Source: Vagococcus luciliae (lineage in GTDB: Bacteria; Bacillota; Bacilli; Lactobacillales; Vagococcaceae). Taken from it: a stretch of 64,000 nucleotides of DNA. The notes under the pieces were generated by a model. The model was not told where the DNA came from. It did no database searches and worked only from the letters and a program-made list of their open reading frames with translations. The stretch is from the NCBI RefSeq assembly GCF_024637875.1, contig NZ_CP102451.1:1305001-1369000 (forward strand), written 5' to 3'. Both the position numbers and the translations under genes were made by a program. Shown here one piece after another: positions 1-8,305 of this stretch; positions within the stretch are counted from its first letter, which is position 1, and each line of letters opens with the position of its first letter.

Positions 1-432
1 GACCCACTACCGACAGTTAGTGAGAAATTAAATATTGTGAAAAAAGCAGTGAAACAAGTTGCTAAACGTTACAATGAAGAAGAGTATGTGAGTATGAGTC
101 AAGCACAACAGGCAATTTTTGAAAGCATTGAATCAGATGGCATTATTGACACACAAAAAGTAGCTGATGTTGTATTTAAAGATAATATTTCAGCAAAAGA
201 AGAATATCAAGATATTATCGAAAAAACAAAATTTACTGAGGATATTCCAGAAAATATTGTGAAATATGAAAAAAAATACAGTAAACAAAAATTTAAACTA
301 GCCAATGGAATTGAATTATCTATTCCAAGTGATGTGTTTAATGATGCAAATATGGTTGAGTTCATCAACAATCCTGATGGAACAATCTCTGTAATGATAA
401 AAAATATTGAGGAGATTATCAGTAAGTTTTAA
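1..432 (+). CDS. Nucleoid-associated protein (NdpA / PF04245-like), C-terminal part
   Basis: The reading frame is open from the first base of the window (Asp-Pro-Leu-Pro-Thr-Val...) to a TAA at 430-432, so this is the 3' end of a gene that begins outside the window; about 143 residues are visible. The pattern with SMSQAQQAIFESIESDG, then FKLANGIELSIPSD and FINNPDGTISVMIKNIEEI, resembles the C-terminal part of the 37-kDa nucleoid-associated protein family. Those proteins bind DNA; their role in Gram-positive bacteria is unclear and they also occur on mobile elements. A GTG at 37 is internal and should not be taken as the start. The gene converges on the next gene and overlaps it by 4 nt. The family call rests on motif memory only. 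Confidence 0.75.
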   Translation, partial: DPLPTVSEKLNIVKKAVKQVAKRYNEEEYVSMSQAQQAIFESIESDGIIDTQKVADVVFKDNISAKEEYQDIIEKTKFTEDIPENIVKYEKKYSKQKFKLANGIELSIPSDVFNDANMVEFINNPDGTISVMIKNIEEIISKF

Positions 433-1190
433 TGATGAAACTGATTCGTTAAGAAATTCGCCATATTCTCCATCGTAGGTATGGTTAAGATATGGGGTTC
501 ATCTATTCCAGTCTCAAATATCATATTTTTACCAAAAGTATCATGTTTGTATAAGTCATAAAAATCGTGGCTAGCAGAATACGGAATTTTGGCGTCTTTT
601 GTTCCATGCCAAAAATAGATTGGTCGACTGTTTATTTTTTCGGGTTGTCTATTGAGGTCGTAAGATGATGTCCAAGAGAGACTATCTTCTAAATCAATAG
701 GTAACGTGAGTTGTTTTGTTTTACTATAATAAATCAGGCGATCAATAAAACCTTGGTAATCGGGAGTGCCCATTAAGATAGCAGCAGCTGTAATATCAGG
801 ATGTTTTGTTAGAAGTCCCGCGCTTGTCATTCCACCCATTGAAAAGCCACCAACAGCAATTTGGTTGTCTAAAACAAATTTTTTGTTGTAAAGGTATTCT
901 TTGATTAAATTAAACTCAATAAGGTTATGTTGGATACTAGACCAAAAAGCAAAAGAAGGGATGACAGAGCGATTTTCAACGCGTCTCGTTCCATGAAACA
1001 TGGCATCTGGAACAATCACACGGTTAGTTAACTGAGCTATTTTTCTAGCAGGTGTTAAGGCCAATTCTTTTGATGTTTGCCAGCCATGATAAAAAACAAC
1101 ACATGGAAGTGGATCATATTGATGAGTCTCAGGAACAACTTCTACAACAGGAATATGTTGAATCATTCTTTCTTTAATTAAGCATTTCAT
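429..1190 (-). CDS. Alpha/beta hydrolase, YitV-like esterase
   Basis: A 253-residue cytosolic hydrolase with the alpha/beta fold. VVFYHGWQTSKE near residue 32 is the oxyanion-hole loop, GGFSMGG (around residue 115) is the nucleophile elbow with the catalytic Ser, and a Glu/Asp plus His near the C terminus (DEPHILT) complete a probable triad. Length and motifs match the YitV / prolyl-oligopeptidase-like esterases of Firmicutes; the substrate is unknown. The ATG at 1190 has a strong AAGGAGG site 6 nt upstream, which fixes the start. There is no signal peptide. It lies downstream of the three-gene membrane module on the same strand but is separated from it by a strong terminator, so it probably has its own promoter. 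Confidence 0.85.
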   Translation of the reverse strand: MKCLIKERMIQHIPVVEVVPETHQYDPLPCVVFYHGWQTSKELALTPARKIAQLTNRVIVPDAMFHGTRRVENRSVIPSFAFWSSIQHNLIEFNLIKEYLYNKKFVLDNQIAVGGFSMGGMTSAGLLTKHPDITAAAILMGTPDYQGFIDRLIYYSKTKQLTLPIDLEDSLSWTSSYDLNRQPEKINSRPIYFWHGTKDAKIPYSASHDFYDLYKHDTFGKNMIFETGIDEPHILTIPTMENMANFLTNQFHH

Positions 1191-1251
1191 AAGTTTCCTC
1201 CTTTAGTTAAGAGTATCGATTGTTCAAAAATAAAGCAATCATTCCAACTCA

Positions 1252-1297
1252 AAAAAATGCTGTAGACAGAATAATAAATTGTCTACAGCATTTTTTC
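1252..1297 (-). terminator. Strong intrinsic terminator after the TPM-domain gene
   Basis: Perfect hairpin with arms of about 14 bp around ATGCTGTAGACA / TGTCTACAGCAT. A T-run follows on the minus strand and an equivalent T-run lies on the plus strand, so it may work in both directions. It ends the minus-strand operon of 1302-4390. Confidence 0.85.
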
Positions 1298-1301
1298 CTT
1301 T

Positions 1302-2105
1302 TTAGAAGCTTCCACCGCCACCACCATGACTTGTTCCACTACTTCCCATATGAGTACTAGAACCACTACTTGGAGGTGGTTTTGGAATATGTCTAGTCGT
1401 CGTAATATCAAATATTTTTGATGTGCGAGATTCTGTTAAATCAAGTGAACTCATTTCATAATAGGGATAATGATAAGTCGCTTTTTTTAACAAATAATTT
1501 CTAGAGATATACACATAAAAAACAATAGTTGAACCAATACCTGCGATACCGGCAATTATGATTGTCAATATTGAAAATGCTTTTGAATTATCTCGTGCAA
1601 CACGATGTGTATTAGCAACTGGACCATCTTTAATGTAGCTTTCTGAAGCAGTTAAGACGTATTTAATGGCATCATAATAGCGACCGTCTTTCATATCTTC
1701 AGTGCTACTATTTATAATTTGATCGATACGATTGTCATTTAAAATATCTATCATATTTCCTGTTGTCGAAATATGAAATTTTCGATGTTCCATATCAATT
1801 AAAAATAGCATGCCACTTTTATCATCACCGAGTCCAAAACCATTATTATCATAGAAATCATCAGCATATTCTTCCGGTGTTTTTCCATCAGTATTTTCTG
1901 TTGAGACAAAAACAAAATCTTGATTATTTTTGTCTTTGAATTCATTGATAGCTTGTTGAAGGGAATTTTTTTCATCAGCTGACAATAAATTAGCTTGATC
2001 AAATACTCGTTCTGACGTTTCGGCTGCTGTATAAATAGAAAAGCTAAATAGACTAAATAGCATGATAATAGTGAAACCAATGAGTGAGTTATATTTTTTT
2101 AAAAT
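1302..2105 (-). CDS. TPM-domain membrane protein (YgcG/YdjH-like), probable AUU start
   Basis: Secreted or membrane-anchored TPM (TLP18.3/Psb32/MOLO-1) domain protein. The domain runs from VFDQANLLSADEK through about residue 150, then comes a transmembrane helix (SILTIIIAGIAGIGSTIVF) and a Gly/Ser-rich tail ending GGGGGSF, as is usual in YgcG-type proteins. The first in-frame ATG, at 2063, has no Shine-Dalgarno and sits inside the hydrophobic core of the signal peptide. An in-frame ATT at 2105 is preceded by GGGGGG with an 8-nt spacer and restores a proper N terminus (x-LKKYNSLIGFTII...) with two lysines before the hydrophobic stretch. It would overlap the stop of the upstream gene by 7 nt. 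I chose 2105. Partners are the zinc-ribbon and SPFH proteins encoded just upstream, as in Bacillus ydjG-ydjH-ydjI. Confidence 0.8.
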   Translation of the reverse strand: MLKKYNSLIGFTIIMLFSLFSFSIYTAAETSERVFDQANLLSADEKNSLQQAINEFKDKNNQDFVFVSTENTDGKTPEEYADDFYDNNGFGLGDDKSGMLFLIDMEHRKFHISTTGNMIDILNDNRIDQIINSSTEDMKDGRYYDAIKYVLTASESYIKDGPVANTHRVARDNSKAFSILTIIIAGIAGIGSTIVFYVYISRNYLLKKATYHYPYYEMSSLDLTESRTSKIFDITTTRHIPKPPPSSGSSTHMGSSGTSHGGGGGSF

Positions 2106-3148
2106 AGCAAATACCCCCCAACTAAGATAAGTATGGTCACTAAAACACCTAATGCAAGAGAAGTCCCGATTAATTTTGGTTTATTAATTGGCAACTTCCC
2201 ACTTGTTTTTCCAGTGACACCGTTCATCGCGTAATAAAATGGTTCATCACTTGTCTCAGACTGATAGGTTACAACCCAAACAGGTAATAATAAATATTTA
2301 TTTGATTGACTTAATACGTGACTTTCGTGATGATTGGTCGATAGAGTTGTAAATCCTTGCATGTCATTTTCTAAAATAGATTGAGTATAGTGAGAAAGTT
2401 CTCCAACCAGAGAGGGTTCTAATGAAGAAAACTCAATATCTCGTTTTTCTGCTTGAAAGCCTGATAAATATTTGGAGTCAAAATTCGTGATATCGTTTAA
2501 TGGAAACGGTTGAACTGATTCAATCATGAGTTGTTTGGTATTTTTTTGAAGGGCATTTTTGATTAAATCTCTAAAATTAATGGTCCCACCACGGGTTAGT
2601 TTATATTTTCTCGTTCGAGTGTACTCGGTATCACCAACGCGCCAAACGGTAATTTTAGTTCCTGTCGCATCAACGCGTCCCTTTGTCGTTGCATCAGTCT
2701 TCCAATAAGGAAAGTAAATACCGGTAATTTTTTCTATTTGGGATTCATCAAAAAAGTCTTTTGGTATAAATTTTTTGGATTTTGCCCAAGATAAAAATTG
2801 TTCTTTTGCTTCATCTTTGGAAATTTTAAAAGGTAAAATATTATTAGGTAAAAATTTACCAGAAACACGATCTTTTAACACAACAGGATTATGACAGTAA
2901 TAGCAAAATGTAGCCGCAGTTGTATCATCGGTCACGATTTCTGCTCCGCAAGACGGACAGTCATAAAGGTTGAACATCTCTTGGCTCGTTTGGTCAAGAT
3001 TTTCAGCAGATTCTTTTTGTTCTGTTGAATCTAAATCCCCCTCATTAAAAACACTTAAACAATATTCACAATGAAAGGTTTGGTTGCTAGGGTCAAAGAG
3101 TAAGGGCCCATCGCAATTTGGGCATTTATGTGAAACCACGTCTGACAT
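2099..3148 (-). CDS. Zinc-ribbon membrane protein (YdjG-like)
   Basis: A 349-residue protein with two N-terminal zinc ribbons: CPNC...CEYC (residues about 9-30) and CPSC...CYYC (about 64-84). A long middle domain follows, and one C-terminal transmembrane helix (LIGTSLALGVLVTILILVGGYLLF region). This architecture is that of the TFIIB-type zinc-ribbon proteins encoded beside SPFH and TPM-domain genes. In Bacillus subtilis the equivalents (YdjG, YdjH, YdjI) are linked to PspA and the membrane-stress response; no pspA is visible here. It is the middle gene of the operon. The downstream TPM gene overlaps it at the stop codon, which suggests translational coupling. Function in this organism is inferred from family context only. 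Confidence 0.8.
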   Translation of the reverse strand: MSDVVSHKCPNCDGPLLFDPSNQTFHCEYCLSVFNEGDLDSTEQKESAENLDQTSQEMFNLYDCPSCGAEIVTDDTTAATFCYYCHNPVVLKDRVSGKFLPNNILPFKISKDEAKEQFLSWAKSKKFIPKDFFDESQIEKITGIYFPYWKTDATTKGRVDATGTKITVWRVGDTEYTRTRKYKLTRGGTINFRDLIKNALQKNTKQLMIESVQPFPLNDITNFDSKYLSGFQAEKRDIEFSSLEPSLVGELSHYTQSILENDMQGFTTLSTNHHESHVLSQSNKYLLLPVWVVTYQSETSDEPFYYAMNGVTGKTSGKLPINKPKLIGTSLALGVLVTILILVGGYLLF

Positions 3149-3169
3149 TGGATCACCTCATTTCTAAAT

Positions 3170-4390
3170 TTATAAAGGCAATCCTTGAAAAGGTGCCCCA
3201 CACTCTGGACAGAATTTTGGCATTTGATTGGTGATGGTGACAACGTTATGACAGTTAGCACATTTCATTTGAATACCAGACGTTTGTGGTGCAGGTTTTG
3301 ATTGTCCGCATTCTGAACAGAATTTGCCAGTATTTTCTGTCTGGTCATTTGGGCAAATCCAAGTATCACTCGGTGTTTGTTTGTTTTGTTGTTGCATTTG
3401 TTCTTGATTTCCTTTAGAACTTTGGCTTAAATAGTCACCTGTAGCATTCATTCCCATGCCGACACCCATAAAGCCATTGACGCTACCATTAGAATTACTA
3501 CCAGCATCCTGTAGTCCTTGTGCAACGGATCCTTGCACAAATCCTTCGCGAATTGACGCATCAGACAGCATAGCCCCTTTATTTCTCATGTTAATTAATT
3601 CTTGAGAATCATCTGTGTAAGAAATACTTGCAACCCCAACACTAACAACTTCCATTCCACGGATTTCTGTCCATTCTTTATCTAGGGCAGAGGACATAAA
3701 TTTACTTAACTCCATACTTTTAGATGGAACGTATGAAATCCGTTCCCCCATCATAGACATTTGATTAATGGATGTTTGGAAGGCAGATAAAAATTCAGAT
3801 AAAAATTGGTCATTGATTTCTGAGATGGTGACATGATTTTTATTTTTTGGTAAGACGTTTTTATAAAAGAGAATTGGGTCAACCACTTTGACAGAATAGG
3901 TTCCATGAGCTCGTAAAAATAATTCAGCATTATAGAAATTATCAAAATAATTTAAAGGACTCGGTGTGCCAAATTTAATGCCTTTAATTTCTTGTAAGTT
4001 AATGTAAATAACTTGTTGTGTTTGTGGAGGTAGACCACCAAATTTAAATCGATTAAATGATTCTTCAATGGCTCCTTTTAAATTACCAGTAAACATGGAA
4101 GGGGCACTGGCGTTATTGACAGTGTAATAGCCTTCTTCAGCTGTGAAGTCGATAATCTTACCCCCATCAACTAATAACATCATAGTATTTGGGTAAACAT
4201 AAACAACGGAACCGTCTGTAATAAATCCTTCGGTACCTTTTTTATTTCCTTGACGTTTACTATCTTTTCTGACTGGTGCCCCAGTTGTCATGACAGTGTC
4301 ATCACTTAAATTATATGGCTCAATGACTTCTAACCATTGGTCGGCTAATCCACCGCCAACAGAGTTAACTGCAGCTTTTATTAATCCCAT
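3170..4390 (-). CDS. SPFH-domain protein (YdjI-like) with C-terminal zinc ribbons
   Basis: First gene of the operon, 406 residues. The N-terminal two-thirds resembles the SPFH / virion-core-like family (VYPNTMMLLVDGGKIIDFTAEEG; later MRNKGAMLSDASIREGFVQG). A Met/Gln/Asn-rich linker follows, then two zinc-ribbon motifs: CPNDQTENTGKFCSEC and CANCHNVV...CPEC. SPFH proteins scaffold membrane microdomains; the Bacillus homologue YdjI recruits PspA to the membrane. The ATG at 4390 is chosen over the one at 4408 because AGGG lies 6 nt upstream of it, whereas the farther ATG has no ribosome binding site. The zinc ribbons suggest it may pair with the zinc-ribbon membrane protein next door. Confidence 0.8.
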   Translation of the reverse strand: MGLIKAAVNSVGGGLADQWLEVIEPYNLSDDTVMTTGAPVRKDSKRQGNKKGTEGFITDGSVVYVYPNTMMLLVDGGKIIDFTAEEGYYTVNNASAPSMFTGNLKGAIEESFNRFKFGGLPPQTQQVIYINLQEIKGIKFGTPSPLNYFDNFYNAELFLRAHGTYSVKVVDPILFYKNVLPKNKNHVTISEINDQFLSEFLSAFQTSINQMSMMGERISYVPSKSMELSKFMSSALDKEWTEIRGMEVVSVGVASISYTDDSQELINMRNKGAMLSDASIREGFVQGSVAQGLQDAGSNSNGSVNGFMGVGMGMNATGDYLSQSSKGNQEQMQQQNKQTPSDTWICPNDQTENTGKFCSECGQSKPAPQTSGIQMKCANCHNVVTITNQMPKFCPECGAPFQGLPL

Positions 4391-4429
4391 TATTATCCCT
4401 ACTTTCATTTTTGTTACTCGATTTAGATA

Positions 4430-4458
4430 AGTTTACCATAGATAAAAAAACACGACAA
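4430..4458 (-). promoter_or_regulatory. Candidate promoter of the SPFH/zinc-ribbon/TPM operon
   Basis: On the minus strand TTGTCG (4458-4453), a 17-nt spacer and TAAACT (4435-4430), with TGG directly before the -10 (extended -10). It lies about 40 nt upstream of the chosen ATG. Read by eye. Confidence 0.5.
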
Positions 4459-4567
4459 TCGGGCGAAAGAATGATTTATTTGGTAAGGGATTGTGTAAGA
4501 CATGGCTAGAAATTTTTGAACTTTTAACATATAATAGAGAAGATTGAAAATAGAGAGGAGTGTTGAT

Positions 4568-6292
4568 GTGGCATATCAAGCATTGTATCGTGAGTGGCGA
4601 CCACAAACTTTCGATGATTTAGTTGGTCAAAGCATTATCACACAAACGTTAAAACATGCCATTATGCAACAAAAAGTATCACATGCTTATCTCTTTACTG
4701 GTCCCAGAGGAACAGGGAAAACCAGTGCCGCTAAAATTTTTGCAAAAGCTATAAACTGTGAACATTCGACTAATGGTGAACCTTGCAATGAGTGTGATAA
4801 TTGTAAAGGAATTACAGAAGGTAGAATTAACGATGTATTAGAAATAGATGCTGCAAGTAATAATGGTGTCGAAGAAATTCGTGATATACGAGATAAAGTA
4901 AAGTATGCACCAACACAAGTACCATATAAAGTGTATATTATTGATGAGGTACATATGTTATCAACAGGAGCGTTTAACGCCTTATTAAAAACACTTGAAG
5001 AACCACCCGAACATGTTATTTTTATTTTAGCAACAACCGAACCGCATAAAATACCAGCTACAATTATTTCAAGGACGCAACGATTTGATTTTAAACGGAT
5101 TAATACACGAGATATCGAGCAACGCTTAGCTTATATTTTGCAAGAAAAAAATATTTCGTTTGATGGTCAAGTGTTGAAAATTGTCGCTCGCTCTGCAGAA
5201 GGTGGCATGCGAGATGCGTTAAGTATTTTAGATCAGTTGATTTCATTTAGTGATGGAACATTGAGTGTGGCAGATGCTTTAGAAGTAACAGGTAGCTTAA
5301 CAAGTCAAATGATGGATGATTATTTTTTCGCTTGTTTTCACTCTGATACTCAGAAGTCATTAGAGTTAGTTGATAGTATGCTAAATGAAGGCAAAGAAAG
5401 TAACCGGATTGTTGAAAATTTGTTGATTCATTGCCGAGATATCTTAATGTATCAACAAGCACCACGAGTAGTGGAAAGTCAACTACCCTCTATTAGTGAA
5501 TCATTTAAGTCGTTGAGTGAAGCGATTGATAGTCGTGTGTTATATCAATGGATTGAAGAGTTAAATGAGATGCAAAAAAATATGAAGTTTACGTCACAAC
5601 CATCCATTTATTTAGAAGTATTAACAATCAAATTATCAGAAATAATGGCAGTAAGACCAAAAAAACAGGTAGATAATGCGTCTACTGAATCAGTTAAACC
5701 GACTGATATAAAAGGAGAAAATTATCAAGAGCTTGTTCAAAAAATTCAACAATTAGAGAAAAAATTGGAGACATTACAAGAAAATCGAAGTCTTCAACAA
5801 GAAAAAAAAGTCAAAAGTAGTTCATCTAAAGCGAAACAGCCTCTTTATAAAGTACCAACTGAAAGAATCTTCCAAGTGTTAGAAAATGCAACAAAAGAGC
5901 ATTTGGTAAATGTCAGAGACGTTTGGGTTGATTTACTTCAGTTATTATCTGTTACACAGCGAGCTATGTTAAAAGCATGTGAACCGGTAGCAGCGAGTGA
6001 AACAGGATTAGTCATAGCGTTTGATTATGATATTTTGTGTCAAAAGGCAAGTAATGATGAAGAACTTCAGCAAGCAGTGTATAATAGTTTAAATCGATTG
6101 ATTGGGTATACACCTAGTTTGATTAGTATTCCAAAAGATAGTTGGCAAGAATTAAGACAACAGTTTATCTCGCAAACTGATAGAACACATGACTCTGATG
6201 AAAATAAGGTAGAGCAAGTTGAAGAAGATGTGTTAATCAGTGAAGCAAAAAAAATGTTTGGAGAACAAAATATTCAAATAATAGAAGATTAA
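4568..6292 (+). CDS. dnaX: DNA polymerase III subunits gamma/tau
   Basis: Clamp-loader ATPase of the replicative polymerase, 574 residues. Visible are Walker A GPRGTGKTS (residues 45-53), the four-Cys zinc motif around CEHSTNGEPCNECDNC, Walker B with DEVHML, and the sensor region SRTQRFDF. A charged linker follows (about residues 370-425), then a tau-like C-terminal domain. The GTG at 4568 is used because GAGGAG lies 7 nt upstream and the family starts with (V/M)AYQALYREWRP; the earlier in-frame ATG at 4544 lacks a site. A -10-like TATAAT at 4530-4535 may belong to its promoter. An A8 tract at 5802-5809 in the linker could produce a gamma-length product (see findings). ebfC and recR follow on the same strand. 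Confidence 0.97.
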   Translation: MAYQALYREWRPQTFDDLVGQSIITQTLKHAIMQQKVSHAYLFTGPRGTGKTSAAKIFAKAINCEHSTNGEPCNECDNCKGITEGRINDVLEIDAASNNGVEEIRDIRDKVKYAPTQVPYKVYIIDEVHMLSTGAFNALLKTLEEPPEHVIFILATTEPHKIPATIISRTQRFDFKRINTRDIEQRLAYILQEKNISFDGQVLKIVARSAEGGMRDALSILDQLISFSDGTLSVADALEVTGSLTSQMMDDYFFACFHSDTQKSLELVDSMLNEGKESNRIVENLLIHCRDILMYQQAPRVVESQLPSISESFKSLSEAIDSRVLYQWIEELNEMQKNMKFTSQPSIYLEVLTIKLSEIMAVRPKKQVDNASTESVKPTDIKGENYQELVQKIQQLEKKLETLQENRSLQQEKKVKSSSSKAKQPLYKVPTERIFQVLENATKEHLVNVRDVWVDLLQLLSVTQRAMLKACEPVAASETGLVIAFDYDILCQKASNDEELQQAVYNSLNRLIGYTPSLISIPKDSWQELRQQFISQTDRTHDSDENKVEQVEEDVLISEAKKMFGEQNIQIIED

Positions 6293-6315
6293 AAATAGAA
6301 ATGGAGACGATAATT

Positions 6316-6630
6316 ATGATGCGTGGAATGGGAAATATGCAAGGAATGATGAAACAGGTTCAAAAAATGCAAAAAGAGATGGCAGCGGCTAAAGAAACAT
6401 TAGATGCACAAGTCTTTGAAGCTGAAGCAGGAAATGGCTTAGTAAAAATTACGATGACTGGCGAAAAGAAAGTGACAAGTATTGAGATTAATCCAGATGT
6501 GTTAGATCCAGAAGATCCTGACATGGTGCAAGATTTAGTAATTGATGCAACGAATAAAGTGATTCAAAAAATTGATGCTGAAACAGAACGAGTAATGGGC
6601 AAATACGCACAAGCCATCCCAGGATTGTAA
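6316..6630 (+). CDS. ebfC: YbaB/EbfC nucleoid-associated protein
   Basis: A small DNA-binding protein of 104 residues, Met-rich at the N terminus (MMRGMGNMQGMMKQVQKMQKEM) and containing the family hallmarks GLVKITMTGEKKVTSIEINPDVLDPED. YbaB/EbfC proteins form dimers and coat DNA; in most bacteria they sit between dnaX and recR, exactly as here. The ATG at 6316 is preferred over the one at 6301 because GGAG at 6303-6306 lies 9 nt before it. A hairpin terminator follows, so part of the transcription may stop before recR. Confidence 0.93.
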   Translation: MMRGMGNMQGMMKQVQKMQKEMAAAKETLDAQVFEAEAGNGLVKITMTGEKKVTSIEINPDVLDPEDPDMVQDLVIDATNKVIQKIDAETERVMGKYAQAIPGL

Positions 6631-6639
6631 TAAGTAAGG

Positions 6640-6668
6640 AAAAACAGGAGGGTGACTTCCTGTTTTTT
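6640..6668 (+). terminator. Intrinsic terminator between ebfC and recR
   Basis: Perfect 9-bp stem AAAACAGGA / TCCTGTTTT with an 8-nt loop and a T6 run. recR starts 22 nt later with its own strong ribosome binding site, so read-through or a local promoter must supply recR. Confidence 0.65.
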
Positions 6669-6690
6669 GACAGAAAAAGGAGGGTTTAGC

Positions 6691-7287
6691 ATGCAGTATC
6701 CAACCCCTATTGCAAAATTAATTGACAGTTATATGAAATTGCCAGGTATCGGTGCCAAAACGGCGACTCGTTTAGCGTTTTATACGCTTAACATGAGAGA
6801 AGATGATGTGACAGATTTTGCCAAATCATTAATAAGTGTGAAACGCGATTTACATTTTTGTGAGATATGTGGAAATATCACAGAAGAAAAATCATGTGAT
6901 ATTTGTCGTAATCCAAATCGTGATCAATCAACGATTTTAGTAGTAGAAGAAACGAAAGATGTTATGTCTTTAGAGAAGATGAGAGAGTATAAGGGGCTAT
7001 ATCATGTGTTACATGGTGTCCTTTCTCCTATGGATGGAACAGGACCAGATGATTTAAACATTGCTAGCTTAATTAAAAGATTACACAACAATGAAGTAAA
7101 AGAAGTCATTATTGCAACGAATGCCACAACTGATGGTGAAGCAACAGCTATGTATTTGTCTCGGTTAATTAAGCCTTCAGGAATAAAAGTGACACGCTTG
7201 GCACATGGATTATCTGTTGGTAGTGATATAGAGTATGCAGATGAGATTACATTGTTAAAAGCAGTTGAAGGACGAACGGAATTGTAA
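6691..7287 (+). CDS. recR: Recombination protein RecR
   Basis: A 198-residue recombination mediator that works with RecF/RecO to load RecA on gapped DNA. It has an N-terminal helix-hairpin-helix ([16 protein letters not shown]), a C4 zinc finger (CEIC...CDIC, residues about 54-69), a Toprim domain ([14 protein letters not shown]) and a C-terminal Walker-like segment. Length matches the family exactly. The ATG at 6691 has an AAGGAGGG site 5-6 nt upstream; an upstream in-frame start at 6652 overlaps the terminator hairpin and is unlikely. It sits in the conserved dnaX-ebfC-recR order, followed 18 nt later by tmk. Confidence 0.97.
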   Translation: MQYPTPIAKLIDSYMKLPGIGAKTATRLAFYTLNMREDDVTDFAKSLISVKRDLHFCEICGNITEEKSCDICRNPNRDQSTILVVEETKDVMSLEKMREYKGLYHVLHGVLSPMDGTGPDDLNIASLIKRLHNNEVKEVIIATNATTDGEATAMYLSRLIKPSGIKVTRLAHGLSVGSDIEYADEITLLKAVEGRTEL

Positions 7288-7304
7288 TGGAGGGTAATGA
7301 ATAA

Positions 7305-7970
7305 ATGTCACGAAATGGAGTATTTATTACGATAGAAGGCCCAGATGGTGCTGGAAAATCAACAGTTATAGAAAAATTAATAAAAAAAATGTCACATGAG
7401 TTAAATGTTGACATAGTGACAACAAGAGAACCAGGAGGTATCCCAATTTCTGAAAAAATCCGTGAGGTCATTTTAAATCCAACTCATACAATGATGGATG
7501 AGCGAACAGAAGCTTTATTATATGCAGCAGCTAGAAGACAACATTTAGTTGAAAAAATTTTACCAGCTTTAGAAACAAATCATTTGGTTGTTTGTGATCG
7601 ATTTATCGATAGTTCTATCGCTTATCAAGGTGCAGCAAGAGGCATCGGAGTTGAAGAGGTTCGTCAGATTAATGAGTTCGCTATTGAAGGAAACTACCCT
7701 GATTTAACACTTTATCTAGATGTTGAAGCATCAGTCGGTTTAAGTCGTATCAATAAGGGACGTAGTGAAGCTGAGTTGGACCGTTTAGATAAAGAATCAT
7801 TGGATTTTCACGAACAAGTTCGATTAGCCTATTTAACATTACTAGAATTAGAACCAAATAGAATAAAAAAAATTGATGCAAGTCAATCAATAGAAAACGT
7901 TGTAGATACTTGTTATAATTTAATTAAAGAAACTTTTCCAAGTATGTTTATTAAATCAAGTAAAGGGTGA
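7305..7970 (+). CDS. tmk: Thymidylate kinase
   Basis: dTMP kinase, 221 residues, which phosphorylates dTMP to dTDP for DNA synthesis. The P-loop GPDGAGKST lies at residues about 11-19, the DRx motif in VVCDRFIDSSIAYQG near residue 95, and the lid region around GRSEAELDRLD. Good GGAGGG ribosome binding site. It is the first gene of a tight string tmk-darA-holB-ricT-yabA that matches the Bacillus order; the next gene's candidate starts overlap or lie within 6 nt of its stop codon. Confidence 0.97.
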   Translation: MSRNGVFITIEGPDGAGKSTVIEKLIKKMSHELNVDIVTTREPGGIPISEKIREVILNPTHTMMDERTEALLYAAARRQHLVEKILPALETNHLVVCDRFIDSSIAYQGAARGIGVEEVRQINEFAIEGNYPDLTLYLDVEASVGLSRINKGRSEAELDRLDKESLDFHEQVRLAYLTLLELEPNRIKKIDASQSIENVVDTCYNLIKETFPSMFIKSSKG

Positions 7971-7975
7971 TAACA

Positions 7976-8305
7976 ATGAAATTATTATTGGCAATTATTC
8001 AAGACAAAGATAGCTCACGTTTACAAAACCATTTTAATAAAGAAAATATACGTGCAACAAAATTATCTACAACAGGGGGCTTTTTAAAATCAGGAAACAC
8101 CACATTTATTGTTGGGATTGAAGATGAACGTGTTGAAGAGGTTCTATCGATCATTAAATCAGTTTGTCATTCAAGAGAGCAATATATAACACCTCCTATT
8201 TCTTTAGATATCGCTATGGATGCTCATTCCACTCATCCTATTGAAATACAAGTTGGGGGAGCAACTGTATTTGTTCTACCGGTAGAAGGGTTTTATCATT
8301 TTTAA
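7976..8305 (+). CDS. darA: Cyclic di-AMP receptor DarA (PstA/YaaQ)
   Basis: A 109-residue PII-like protein that binds the second messenger cyclic di-AMP as a trimer. The start MKLLLAIIQDKDSSRLQNHF, the TTGGFLKSGNTTF loop and the C-terminal GGATVFVLPVEGF(Y)HF match the YaaQ/PstA family closely. Its downstream effector is unknown in most species. The ATG at 7976 is used; a GTG at 7967 overlaps tmk and is less likely. The neighbours tmk and holB are the usual ones for this gene in Firmicutes. It may link cell-wall/osmolyte signalling to this operon, but that is inference. Confidence 0.95.
   Translation: MKLLLAIIQDKDSSRLQNHFNKENIRATKLSTTGGFLKSGNTTFIVGIEDERVEEVLSIIKSVCHSREQYITPPISLDIAMDAHSTHPIEIQVGGATVFVLPVEGFYHF

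Noticed and set aside
7247-7471. Minus-strand open frames such as this one, opposite recR/tmk
   Set aside because: They run opposite strongly supported genes, lack ribosome binding sites and have no recognisable protein features; many similar shadows exist across the window.
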